From VRUE01 sp963701265 (GTDB lineage: Bacteria; Actinomycetota; Thermoleophilia; Solirubrobacterales; 70-9), in assembly GCA_963701265.1 (NCBI GenBank), contig OY969581.1:1054001-1118000 (forward strand): a DNA stretch of 64,000 bases. Reading direction: 5' to 3'. Within the stretch, counting starts at the first letter, position 1; each line of letters starts with the position of its first letter. This document shows, one piece after another, positions 1 to 8,574 of the stretch. The notes below the pieces were generated by a model. The model had not been told where the DNA came from. It saw nothing but the letters and a program-made list of their open reading frames with translations, and did no database searches. Made by a program: the position numbers and the translations under genes.

Positions 1-1
1 C

Positions 2-3000
2 GTCGGGGGTTCAGCAATCAGCGGCAAATCGCTCGGCGGAAATACCGTCAGCGGCACTGAAGGCCTGGGCCTTAGCTACCGAGGTCAGGGAATCCCGAAC
101 AACATCACCGGCAACACCCTGGTCGGCAACAAAGACAACGTAATCCAGATCGGCGGCGAGGTAAAACAGTCCGGGACCTGGAGCGACGGTGGCACCACAG
201 TCCGTTTTGATCCTTGGGGAGTGGAGGTCATGGCGGGGGTAACTCTGACGATCGCCAAAGGTATCGACTTCACCAAAGCTCAGCTCATCGTCAAAGGCAC
301 GCTTGACGCCCAAGGCACCGCCGAAGACCCGATCGTCTTCAACGGTGCCAACAACACGGCCGCGATCACCTTCGAACCGGGCAGCGGCGCCTCGACGCTG
401 AACCACGTCGAAGTCATCGACTCCGGCTACACGACCGGATGCTGCGGCAAAACGCGGCCCTCGATCTGGATCAAGAAATCCTCGCCGACGATCACCAACT
501 CGACGGTGTTCAACTCCCGCCAGGACGGAATCCGGGTCGAAGAAGGCGGCGCGCCGGAGATCGCCGACAACGACATCATCAACAGCTACTCCACAGCGAT
601 CTATTACAGAGCCAGTGAACTGAGCCACACCGGCGAAATCAACATCCACGGCAACGCTGTAGAAGGCGGCGGTTCCGGGATTGACGTCAATGCCACGGGT
701 TCGGCGGTGGGCGCAAAAACCCTGGGCACCAACACCGTGATCGGGACCAACGGCGTCGGTCTCAGCTACCAAGGTCCGGCGATCCCCGGCAACATCACCG
801 GCAACACGCTGATCGCCAACAAAGAAAACGTCATCAACATCACCGGAACCGTTGCCAGTTCCTCGACCTGGAATAACGGGGGAGCGCCGGTGCGGTTCAT
901 CAGCGGAGGAGTTCTCGTAAACGCCGGGGTGACGCTGACGATCACCAAAGGCGTCTACCTGCGCAACCCAACCTTCATCGTGAAAGGGACTCTGAAGGCA
1001 GAAGGGACCGAATCCGAACCCGTCGTGTTCACTGGAATCAACCGGGTTTCGCCCGGGGAATGGGGGAACATCAAGTTCGAACCGGGCAGCGGCGCGTCGG
1101 TCATTGACTATGCCGAGGTCGCTTTTGGCGGGGCAAGCACCAGCAGCGGAATGATCGAAGCCAAAGGGTCGTCGCCAAAAATCACCCACTCAACTATCCG
1201 CAAGGCCAAATATTCGGGCATCAAGGTCACCGAATCTGGTTCGCCGACGATCGAATGGAACAGCTTTCGCGCCAACGGCAGCGGGCTCTCCTACTCAGGC
1301 ACCGGGAAACTCAATGCCCGCAACAACGACTGGGGATGCGCGAACGGCCCGAGCCCAGCCGGCTGCGGTGATTCGGCCTCCTCCAACGTCGAATGGAAAC
1401 CCGCCGTCCAGCTCCCCGAACTGAACGGGCAATGCCGCGGCAAAGAAAGCCAGTGCAAGGATGGGGCCGATCCGGTCAGTCTCGCGACGGGCGCGCTGAA
1501 CTATTCCCATCGCGACTTGAGCTTGACCAACAAGGGAAGGGCGCCGCTCGAATTCAGCCGGGCGTATTACTCCGGCTCTGCCTCAGATACCGGCCTCGGC
1601 CCCGGTTGGTCGCAGACCGGCCTCGCCAGTGCGACCGAGCTTGAATCGGGCACGGTCTTGATCCTGCGCCAGGACGGCCGCCAAGACCTCTTCTACAAAA
1701 CCGGCGAAGGCACCTACAAAGCCCCAGCGGGAGTGAGCGACCAGCTAACCAAGGTCGAAGGCACCTTCCAGCTGACGACGCTCGAGAACACGGTCTACCG
1801 CTTCGATGCGAGCGGCCGGATCGCCAGCATCACCGACGATCATGGGCTCAAAACGACCTACGCCTATGACGGCAACGGCCGCCTGGCGACGATCACCGAC
1901 CCATCCGCCCAGACGCTCACCTTCTCCTACAACGCATCGAATCACATCACCTCGGTCAAAGATTCCACCGGGCGCGAAGTCAAATACACCTACTCGGGCG
2001 CCGGCGACCTGGCGACCGTCACTGATGCCCTTGGAGGGATCACCGAATACACGTATGACGCCGAACACCGCCTGAAAACGATCAAAGACCCGCGCGGCAA
2101 CGTGATCCTCAAAAACACCTACGACGGACAGGGCCGGATCACCGAACAGCGCGACGGGCTCGAAAACCTCTGGCTGCTCTCCTACAAAGCGGGCGAAACG
2201 GTTGTCACCGAACCGGAGGGTGGCAAACTCACTTACGGCTTCGACGGCCAGGGCAGGGTCGTCTCCGAAAAAGACCAGCTCGGGCACGTCACGGCGATCA
2301 GCTACGACGCTGCCGGCAACGTCGATGAAATCATCAAGCCAGGCGGCGCCAAATGGCAGTTCGGCCACGACGCCAAAGGCAATCTCACCTCCGTGATTGA
2401 CCCCGAGGAAGGGGAGCGCAGCTACGAATACGACGGCAAAAACCGCCTCACGAGCTTTACTGACGAGCGTGAAGAGACCTGGGCCTATGAATGGTCAGAA
2501 GCCAATGACCTGAAAAAGATCACCGACCCCGCCGAAGGCGAAACGACCTTCACCCACGATGCCGCTGGCCTGCCGCTGACGGTCACCGACCCCAACGAAC
2601 ACACGACGACCTTCACCTATGACGTCCGAGGCAACCGCCTTACGGCGAAAGATGCGCTCGAACACAAAACGAGCTTCGAATACAACACCCGCAACTACTT
2701 GATCTCCAAGACTGCTCCCGGACTGAAAGCTGAAGGCTTCGAACGCAACGCTCTCGGCGATCTCCTTGCCCGCACGACGCCCGAAGGCAACAAAACCAAA
2801 TATGCCTACGACGCCAACGGCATGCCGACCCAGATCACCGATCCTGGCGAAGGGGTCTGGAAAATCGCCTACAACGCGATGGAGCGTCCGACCACCTACA
2901 CCGATCCGCTCGAACAGCAGACCAAAGTCTTCTACAACGGCAACCTGAAGCCGACCAAAGTCATCAACCGCCGCGGCAAGGAAACGACCTACGGCTATGA

Positions 3001-5065
3001 CCTCGCCAACCAGGTCACCGCCGTCCATGCGCCCGAAGGGGGAGATTGGACCTTCGGCTATGACAGCCGTGGCAACCGCTTGAGCGTGGTCGATCCGCGC
3101 GAAGGGGAAACGACCTACGAATACGACCTGCTGAACCGGATGACCGAATCTGTCGAGCCGCTGGAAGCGACTACCAGCTACGAATACGACCCGGCCGGCA
3201 ACCTCACGTCCTTCACCGATCCCGACGAAAACACGACCGGTCTCGTCTACGACGAACTCGGGCAGCTCACCGAAGTCAATCAGCCGCTTGGCAAGGTGAC
3301 GAGCTTCGGCTATGACGGCGTCGGCAATCGCACCAGTCGCACCACGTCTGAAGGTACCGTCGGCTTCGACTACGACGCTGCCGACCGCCTGGAAGAGATC
3401 AGCGATGGAGAATCGACGCTGCGCTCTTACGGATACGACTCTGCCAATCGGATGATCGGCGCCATCGACGCTCAAGCAGACGAAGTCAAAATCGGCTACG
3501 ACGAAGACGGCCGTGTTGTCTCGATCAATGACGGACGTGGGCAGACGATGACGCGCAAATATGACTCGCGGGGCAACGTGACCCAGCAGACCGATGGTCG
3601 AGGCACGCTCAAATACGGATTCGACAAATTGAGCCGGGTGATCGCGCTCACCGACCCGCAGGGCGAAGTGCTCGATTTCGAATACGACCCCGAGGGCGAT
3701 CTGACCAAAGTCGAACTGCCCAATGGAGTGGTCACTGCCAATGAATACGACGACGCAGGCCGGCTGACCGCGACGGCTTCAACCAAAGGCGAAGCGGCGC
3801 TCGAATCGTTCGACTACGAATACGACCCGTTCGGCAACCGGATTGGGCAGGTCGATCGGCTCTCCCAGAAAACGGCCTACGAATACGATGCGCTCAACCG
3901 CCTGATCGAGTTCGATCCTCCTGGCGAAGGCTCGACGGCCTACGGCTATGACCCGGCCGGCAACAGGACCGAAGCAGGAGGCACCACTTACAGCTTCAAC
4001 GCACTGAACCAGTTGACCAGCGCGTCAAACGGCACGACCTACGACTATGACGATGCTGGTCGCTTGATCGAAGTCGATCCAGGCGAAACCAGTACGACCT
4101 ACGGTTGGAGCGCTCTCGATGAGTTGACGAGCGTCGATACCGGCGCTCAAGAAATCGACTACGCCTACGACGCGTTCGGCCGACAGGTATTGCGTGATGA
4201 CGGTTCGACTATTCGGCCAAGCCACTACGGTGATCTTTCCGACATTCCGATACTTGACACCGATGCGGAAGGCAAACCAACGATGAGCTATGTGCAGGGG
4301 CCGGAAGGGTTGGTAGAGCAGCGTTCAGGCGAAGCGACGGGCTTCCCGCTGCGCGATGCTCACGGCGATATCACGACGCTAGCCGATGGTGAAGGCGGCG
4401 TCGCTTCGCGGCAAACCTATGATCCGTGGGGCGATCAAATCTCGGGTCCGAGCCTTGAAATGGGCTGGCTAGGCGCTCAACAGCGTCGGAGCGACGGAGC
4501 CACCGGCCTCGTGCAGATGGGCATTCGCTCATATAGCCCGACGATGGGGAGCTTTTCTACCGAGGATCCGATCCTCGGTCACCTTGGCATAAGTGCCACG
4601 ATCAATCGCTATGTCTATGCATGGGACAATCCTCTGCTTTATTACGACCTCAACGGCCGTAGCGTGCTTGGTGTCGCTGGTGGGGTGATTGGGGATACGT
4701 GGAATGTAACCGGCGGCCGAGCATGGGACGAGACCGCTGGCGCCCGAGATATCCTGGGGGTGGCGGGTGATGGCAATGGTGGCTGGCTCAATGAGACGCC
4801 GGGTTTCGTTAGTGATCGAAGCATGGATCTCATAAAGGAGATCAATCTCTCTACGGAGGAGTTGATCGCAGCCGGAGCCTCTTCTCTAGGAACCGCGGGA
4901 ATTTGCGGTATAGCTGCACTGGGAGCTACTTCCGTCGGCACCCCAGTGGCCGGGGCAGCGGCGGCCGGACTATGCGTGACGATTGAGGCTATTGGTACCG
5001 TCGAAACTATCAATGACATTTTCGATGATGAGAATGGACTACCTACTGATGAACTCTTTGAATAA
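2..5065 (+). CDS. RHS/YD-repeat polymorphic toxin-type protein, 5' end outside window
   Basis: The reading frame is open from base 2, so the first in-window ATG (221) is not the real start; 1687 residues are visible. Residues 1-460 are right-handed beta-helix repeats containing a duplicated module of about 230 residues. A DUF6531-like lead-in (DPVSLATGALNYSHRDLSL) follows near residue 490. Many YD repeats (YDxxGRL, YEYDxxNRL) run from about 617 to 1400. An RHS-associated core ends at NPLLYYDLNGRS near residue 1547. In this family the repeats form a shell that encloses a C-terminal effector. The last 135 residues are a distinct tip with a hydrophobic Gly/Ala-rich stretch (LGTAGICGIAALGATSVG) and an acidic end; I recognise no nuclease motif. 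A two-TM protein overlaps the 3' end and may be the immunity partner. The toxin role is inference. Confidence 0.9.
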   Translation, partial: VGGSAISGKSLGGNTVSGTEGLGLSYRGQGIPNNITGNTLVGNKDNVIQIGGEVKQSGTWSDGGTTVRFDPWGVEVMAGVTLTIAKGIDFTKAQLIVKGTLDAQGTAEDPIVFNGANNTAAITFEPGSGASTLNHVEVIDSGYTTGCCGKTRPSIWIKKSSPTITNSTVFNSRQDGIRVEEGGAPEIADNDIINSYSTAIYYRASELSHTGEINIHGNAVEGGGSGIDVNATGSAVGAKTLGTNTVIGTNGVGLSYQGPAIPGNITGNTLIANKENVINITGTVASSSTWNNGGAPVRFISGGVLVNAGVTLTITKGVYLRNPTFIVKGTLKAEGTESEPVVFTGINRVSPGEWGNIKFEPGSGASVIDYAEVAFGGASTSSGMIEAKGSSPKITHSTIRKAKYSGIKVTESGSPTIEWNSFRANGSGLSYSGTGKLNARNNDWGCANGPSPAGCGDSASSNVEWKPAVQLPELNGQCRGKESQCKDGADPVSLATGALNYSHRDLSLTNKGRAPLEFSRAYYSGSASDTGLGPGWSQTGLASATELESGTVLILRQDGRQDLFYKTGEGTYKAPAGVSDQLTKVEGTFQLTTLENTVYRFDASGRIASITDDHGLKTTYAYDGNGRLATITDPSAQTLTFSYNASNHITSVKDSTGREVKYTYSGAGDLATVTDALGGITEYTYDAEHRLKTIKDPRGNVILKNTYDGQGRITEQRDGLENLWLLSYKAGETVVTEPEGGKLTYGFDGQGRVVSEKDQLGHVTAISYDAAGNVDEIIKPGGAKWQFGHDAKGNLTSVIDPEEGERSYEYDGKNRLTSFTDEREETWAYEWSEANDLKKITDPAEGETTFTHDAAGLPLTVTDPNEHTTTFTYDVRGNRLTAKDALEHKTSFEYNTRNYLISKTAPGLKAEGFERNALGDLLARTTPEGNKTKYAYDANGMPTQITDPGEGVWKIAYNAMERPTTYTDPLEQQTKVFYNGNLKPTKVINRRGKETTYGYDLANQVTAVHAPEGGDWTFGYDSRGNRLSVVDPREGETTYEYDLLNRMTESVEPLEATTSYEYDPAGNLTSFTDPDENTTGLVYDELGQLTEVNQPLGKVTSFGYDGVGNRTSRTTSEGTVGFDYDAADRLEEISDGESTLRSYGYDSANRMIGAIDAQADEVKIGYDEDGRVVSINDGRGQTMTRKYDSRGNVTQQTDGRGTLKYGFDKLSRVIALTDPQGEVLDFEYDPEGDLTKVELPNGVVTANEYDDAGRLTATASTKGEAALESFDYEYDPFGNRIGQVDRLSQKTAYEYDALNRLIEFDPPGEGSTAYGYDPAGNRTEAGGTTYSFNALNQLTSASNGTTYDYDDAGRLIEVDPGETSTTYGWSALDELTSVDTGAQEIDYAYDAFGRQVLRDDGSTIRPSHYGDLSDIPILDTDAEGKPTMSYVQGPEGLVEQRSGEATGFPLRDAHGDITTLADGEGGVASRQTYDPWGDQISGPSLEMGWLGAQQRRSDGATGLVQMGIRSYSPTMGSFSTEDPILGHLGISATINRYVYAWDNPLLYYDLNGRSVLGVAGGVIGDTWNVTGGRAWDETAGARDILGVAGDGNGGWLNETPGFVSDRSMDLIKEINLSTEELIAAGASSLGTAGICGIAALGATSVGTPVAGAAAAGLCVTIEAIGTVETINDIFDDENGLPTDELFE
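11..1380 (+). repeat. Tandem beta-helix module, period 690 bp (230 residues)
   Basis: The unit beginning at base 11 recurs at base 701. Matching segments include GLGLSYRGQGIPNNITGNTL versus GVGLSYQGPAIPGNITGNTL, followed by aligned VTLTIAKG/VTLTITKG and IVKGTLDAQGT/IVKGTLKAEGT. A third, partial return (SGLSYSGTGKLNARNNDWGC) lies near base 1285. The period stays in frame, as expected for internal duplication of a repeat protein; further copies may lie left of the window. Confidence 0.85.
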
Positions 5066-5285
5066 GAATCCAGGCACCGAAACATTCGACAGAATTCAAA
5101 AGATTGCCGTACCGATCATTATCGTCGTTGCGGCGATCTTTGCCATCTGGCGTAACGATGTCTCTGTAGCCTTGCTTCCAGTAGCGCTTATTGCTGCGGC
5201 TCTTTACTTGCTCATAGCCGCCGGCGGTGCACGTCTCATCCGATCCTTGGGGATGAAGTTTCTGGATCGAAGGCACAATGGATGA
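5049..5285 (+). CDS. Small two-TM membrane protein, candidate immunity partner of the RHS tip
   Basis: This is a 78-residue protein with two hydrophobic spans (IAVPIIIVVAAIFAIW and VALLPVALIAAALYLLIAAG) and a basic C-terminus (GMKFLDRRHNG). I chose the ATG at 5049, which overlaps the RHS stop by 17 bases; in-frame ATGs at 5034, 5028 and 4983 are alternatives deeper inside the RHS gene. Overlap with an RHS effector tip is the usual place for an immunity gene, and a membrane immunity protein would suit a membrane-acting toxin with a hydrophobic tip. I recognise no family, so the role is inferred from position only. Confidence 0.6.
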   Translation: MNSLNKNPGTETFDRIQKIAVPIIIVVAAIFAIWRNDVSVALLPVALIAAALYLLIAAGGARLIRSLGMKFLDRRHNG

Positions 5286-5700
5286 TGCGTCCAGTTCGTC
5301 GCCGCGGTGCGTAGCAGGCAGCCGGGTCAGCTAGTGCACCAACGCAACCGATAGCACTACGACGACCAGCAGCTATGTCTGGGCAGCGTCCCCACCCCTG
5401 TCCCCACGGGCGACAAAATCGGTCGTCTTACAGGGGCTTTGCGTCGGTTGCGCCAGAGATGATGACCGAGGACACAAGCTCCGGGCCGCGCGGACGCCTA
5501 CCGCGGGGGAGGGAAGTTGCGTCGGTCTCGCTTTGGCTCGTGCCAAAACAGTCCGGCGTGCCAGAGGTAGAACTCGCCGATGCTAAGCACGAGGCCGATG
5601 ATCAGGAATGCTATTCCGAGCAGCAAGCCATCGAGTCTAGTGGGCGAACAGCCACTATGGGTACTTGCAGGGTATTGTCTGCGGCATGGGATTGAGAGCC
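5286..5700. other. Gene-poor interval
   Basis: About 400 bases between the RHS pair and the next secreted protein. A plus-strand open frame at 5375-5695 has a composition unlike a real protein (no domain, many Arg/Pro/Ser), so I do not call it. The only plausible coding signal is a short minus-strand frame (5498-5626), listed separately. No RNA gene or clear terminator seen. Confidence 0.5.
5498..5626 (-). CDS. Possible 42-residue membrane miniprotein or gene remnant
   Basis: Starting from TTG at 5626, this minus-strand frame reads as a hydrophobic helix (GIAFLIIGLVLSIGEFYLW) followed by HAGLFWHEPKRDRR and a short basic tail. The arrangement looks like a single-pass miniprotein more than chance sequence. 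There is no ATG in frame, no convincing ribosome-binding site, and the frame stays open upstream without a better start. It could therefore be the 3' remnant of a longer membrane protein gene. Confidence 0.3.
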   Translation of the reverse strand: MLLGIAFLIIGLVLSIGEFYLWHAGLFWHEPKRDRRNFPPPR

Positions 5701-7209
5701 ATGACTACTCGTGTGTCTTTGGGGGCCGCCTTTAGCGTTGTTGTGGCTGTGCTGACTGTCACAATCCTGGTTACGGCGGCTACGGCTAGCCAGCGTGTTC
5801 AAGTGGGAGGCCCGCCAACGATTGCGCTTGGACCTCCGGATGAGGGAGAGCGCACAACGCCGGACCTGGTCATCGGCCAAGGACATACCTCCACTGGCCC
5901 TGTGGAGCTAGTGGCATACGGATGGCTTGCACCGCGTGATTCGCTGCCGTCGGGACCTCGCAAGCAGCTCTGCATTTGGGCAGAGCATTTGCCGAAGGAG
6001 ATCAGTTTCGGCATGTGCGGTCCTCTGCTCGATCCGGAAGGTCGTCAGAAGATATCCATTGACAGTCGAATCCAGGCTTTGGGGAAGCCTGCTCAGCGTT
6101 GGGCAGAGATCGGGGGGCGGCTGACGCCAGATGTTGCGTCGGTTCGGGTCTTCTATCGCCGCGAGGGCCACAAGGCCTCCGGTATGGCGGTAGTCGCACA
6201 GGTCGCGGGCGAACTACAAAGCAAACTTCACCAGCCCACGCCATTCGGCTTCTTTGACCTCCGGATTCGGGGTCGGGTCCCCTGGCGCTCGATTCGAGTG
6301 CAAGCCTACGACGATGCAGGTGGTCTTCTCGAAACTGTTGGTCCCGCGTCATCTGCTGCTCGCCATGAGCACGGGAAGCCATCTAAGACTCGATCGTCGG
6401 GGGTCGAAGTACCTCGACCCCGGGCAGAGTTCTCTCGTAAGGCGAGTAACGGCTACTTGATTACCTTCGAAGCTGATCACGGTAGGGCCAGTTTGCGGGC
6501 GCAGGGCGATGCCGGCGGGGTGTTGTACAGCGGCAAGGGTTCCGTTGTCGATGGACGCATCCGATTCGGTCTCGGAAGGCTCGGCAGAATCGATCTCCGA
6601 TTCGAGCCCGATGGCCGGGTTGATCGTCAACGACCGGATAAGTCATGCAAGGGTCGTGAGCAGGTGATCCGCAGCGGAACCTTCGTCGGGTTGATCAGAT
6701 TTCGCGGCGAGAATGGGTACACGCAACTCAGCTCGCATCGAGTTCACGGGACTATGGCTGAGCCTCGCTCCTGGAAATGCCCAAATTCTTCTGACAGACG
6801 CACGCAGAACGCCAGCGGCGTTTCGGTTCTAGCTGCCCATACACCACACAACAGCGCAATCTTTATGGCGATTGGTGGCCCTGAGCAAGTCCCGCTCCGG
6901 TTCTTCGTTGCTGGAACCTCGGAACGAGCAGGTGCATTGCACATTGGGCGGTCGGTCTTTATTGAGGGTCCGTCGGCGAGCTTCGAAGCATTGGGCAATC
7001 TCAACTCTGCGACAGTAGCGCCGCCCAAGCCCTTCTCGGGTACCGCTTCTTTCGTGCGTAATCTCGATGGCTCGACGGAGTGGTCTGGAACGCTGAGCGT
7101 CGCTCTGCCCGGAGCTCAGAGCACGGCCCTCACCGGTCCGGCCTTTGAGGCTGATCTCGCGAAGCCGAGAACTGACGAGGAATTCTCGGAATTGCTGGGA
7201 CTGGACTAG
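5701..7209 (+). CDS. Secreted two-module protein (modules X and Y)
   Basis: Start placed at ATG 5701 because the protein then opens with a normal signal peptide (MTTRVSLGAAF, hydrophobic core, cut near TATAS); ATGs at 5686 and 5665 are alternatives. The 502-residue product has two parts. Residues about 38-210 (module X: TTPDLVIGQG, LCIWAEHL, MCGP, PFGFFDLRIRG) closely match the C-terminal half of the protein at 8575. Residues about 235-500 (module Y: GYLITFEA, CKGREQVI, FVGLIRFRG, PFSGTASF) match the protein at 7218. Module X keeps two cysteines about 16 residues apart in both copies, suggesting a disulfide. Function unknown; probably exported and cell-surface. Confidence 0.8.
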   Translation: MTTRVSLGAAFSVVVAVLTVTILVTAATASQRVQVGGPPTIALGPPDEGERTTPDLVIGQGHTSTGPVELVAYGWLAPRDSLPSGPRKQLCIWAEHLPKEISFGMCGPLLDPEGRQKISIDSRIQALGKPAQRWAEIGGRLTPDVASVRVFYRREGHKASGMAVVAQVAGELQSKLHQPTPFGFFDLRIRGRVPWRSIRVQAYDDAGGLLETVGPASSAARHEHGKPSKTRSSGVEVPRPRAEFSRKASNGYLITFEADHGRASLRAQGDAGGVLYSGKGSVVDGRIRFGLGRLGRIDLRFEPDGRVDRQRPDKSCKGREQVIRSGTFVGLIRFRGENGYTQLSSHRVHGTMAEPRSWKCPNSSDRRTQNASGVSVLAAHTPHNSAIFMAIGGPEQVPLRFFVAGTSERAGALHIGRSVFIEGPSASFEALGNLNSATVAPPKPFSGTASFVRNLDGSTEWSGTLSVALPGAQSTALTGPAFEADLAKPRTDEEFSELLGLD

Positions 7210-7217
7210 TCGTACTC

Positions 7218-8165
7218 ATGCGAACACACCGGATGAAGTGGGCAGTGGGGCTGGGAATATTGATGGCCGCTCTTGTTCTCGCTCCAGGTTCCGCAATGGC
7301 GAAGCGCGGTTACTTCGTACTCGATGCCAGCCAGACGATGGAAGCGCATTTGCATGGCTCGAAGGGCTTTGGGTTTTCCCTGTTCGCGAATAGGCGCCAG
7401 GTCTATCTCACTGTCAAAGGACACAACGCCTCGGTGCAGTACGCCGCTTCGGGGAGCACGTCCAAACGGCATATAGAGGCAAGATTTGGCGGGCTGGGGC
7501 GGGTTTCCATGCACTTCCGGCCCACGGCAAGGCCGCATCTGATCCCTGAGCCAGAGGACAAATGCAAAGGGGAAGGCGAATGGGTCCAGCCAGGGATTTT
7601 CGTTGGGACGTTCAAGTTCAGAGGAGAACGGGCCTACGCCGCGGCGCATGCGACCCGAGTCAGGGGAACGATTACGCGCAAAATGAGAGAGATCTGTAGG
7701 AACGGCGACGATGAAGAAGGGAGTCCGTCAGCAGTTCACGTGACCCTTCTGCACGCGCAATCGGCTGACGACGAGATTTCTGTCGTTGCACTTGCCGCTG
7801 AATCCGCGGCCCATCCGGCTGCCATTGGCTCCGCATTCAGTGCCTCTTTGATCGAATTCCATCGACGAGGCATGTCGATATTCCGAACCATTGAAAGCGA
7901 CGCCAGCCTTGATGCCTTCCGCGCAGTCAAGTCGGGCGGTAAGGTCGTTTCGGCAACCATCGAACCACCGGCTCCCTTTTCGGGCAGCGCTACCTATCTG
8001 AGTTCGCCGGATTCCCGATCCGAAAGCTGGACGGGCTCGCTGGCGGGCGACTTCCCGGGAGTGGGCACGGTGAACCTGGTCGGTCCGGAATTTTGCGCTG
8101 AAAGCGTGCTGTTCGCAAGCTGCTCGGACTCGGCGCGAGCCGTGGTGTTTGGCGCCGACTCATAG
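7218..8165 (+). CDS. Secreted single-module protein (module Y)
   Basis: A 315-residue protein with an N-terminal signal peptide (MKWAVGLGILMAALVLAPGS, cut near AMA). The rest is module Y, shared with the second half of the preceding protein: GYFVLDAS, CKGEGEWVQPGIFVGTFKFRG, PPAPFSGSATYL and a closing LVGPEF. It lies 8 bases after the previous stop, same strand. ATG 7233 is a possible alternative start and gives a cleaner signal peptide. The cysteine near the C-terminus (EFCAES, FASCSD) is not in the paralog. Function unknown. Confidence 0.78.
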   Translation: MRTHRMKWAVGLGILMAALVLAPGSAMAKRGYFVLDASQTMEAHLHGSKGFGFSLFANRRQVYLTVKGHNASVQYAASGSTSKRHIEARFGGLGRVSMHFRPTARPHLIPEPEDKCKGEGEWVQPGIFVGTFKFRGERAYAAAHATRVRGTITRKMREICRNGDDEEGSPSAVHVTLLHAQSADDEISVVALAAESAAHPAAIGSAFSASLIEFHRRGMSIFRTIESDASLDAFRAVKSGGKVVSATIEPPAPFSGSATYLSSPDSRSESWTGSLAGDFPGVGTVNLVGPEFCAESVLFASCSDSARAVVFGADS

Positions 8166-8177
8166 GAAGGGATGCCA

Positions 8178-8573
8178 ATGTTCAAAGGACTCAAGGAATT
8201 CAATTCACGACGTGATCTGCTCATTGTCGCCGGTGGCTTGCTGGTGGCTCTGGCGGCGTACTTTCTGATCCAGGCGATAGTTGGCGGTCTGATCGCGCCA
8301 CTGATCGCAGTCTTTGTCGGCGAATCACCCTTCACATTTAATTCCTTCACGATTGACGGCAGTGAGTTCACGTATGGCGCCGTGATCGAAGCAGCGATGA
8401 CTTTCGGTCTCGCTGTGGGTGCGGTCTACTTGTTTGTTGTGCTCTATCGTCGCCTTCAGGTCGAAGGTGGCGCGGAGAGCGCACGAGCGTGCCCAGAATG
8501 CACCAGCTCGATCTCGATCGCTGCCAAACGCTGCCCGCACTGCACCGCGGTTCTACCGGTGAGCGGGGGCTGA
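8178..8573 (+). CDS. MscL-like mechanosensitive channel with C-terminal zinc ribbon
   Basis: 131 residues. The N-terminal amphipathic start (MFKGLKEFNSRRDLLIVAGG), the two transmembrane helices (about 15-45 and 68-90) and the loop with FTIDGSEFTYGAVIEAA match the layout of the large-conductance mechanosensitive channel MscL, which opens under membrane tension. After the second helix a CPEC...CPHC pair (about residues 104-121) forms a probable zinc ribbon, replacing the usual C-terminal helical bundle. ATG 8178 is preferred over 8172 because GGAAGG sits 7 bases upstream of it. It lies between secreted-protein genes, one base before the next start. Confidence 0.75.
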   Translation: MFKGLKEFNSRRDLLIVAGGLLVALAAYFLIQAIVGGLIAPLIAVFVGESPFTFNSFTIDGSEFTYGAVIEAAMTFGLAVGAVYLFVVLYRRLQVEGGAESARACPECTSSISIAAKRCPHCTAVLPVSGG

Positions 8574-8574
8574 C

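Noticed and set aside
11..1189. Long minus-strand open frame of 392 residues opposite the RHS gene
   Set aside because: It mirrors the repeat structure of the plus-strand beta-helix and has no start context or domain; a shadow of codon bias.
5375..5695. 106-residue plus-strand frame before the secreted-protein cluster
   Set aside because: No ribosome-binding site, domain or hydrophobic signal, and it overlaps the start region of the next gene.
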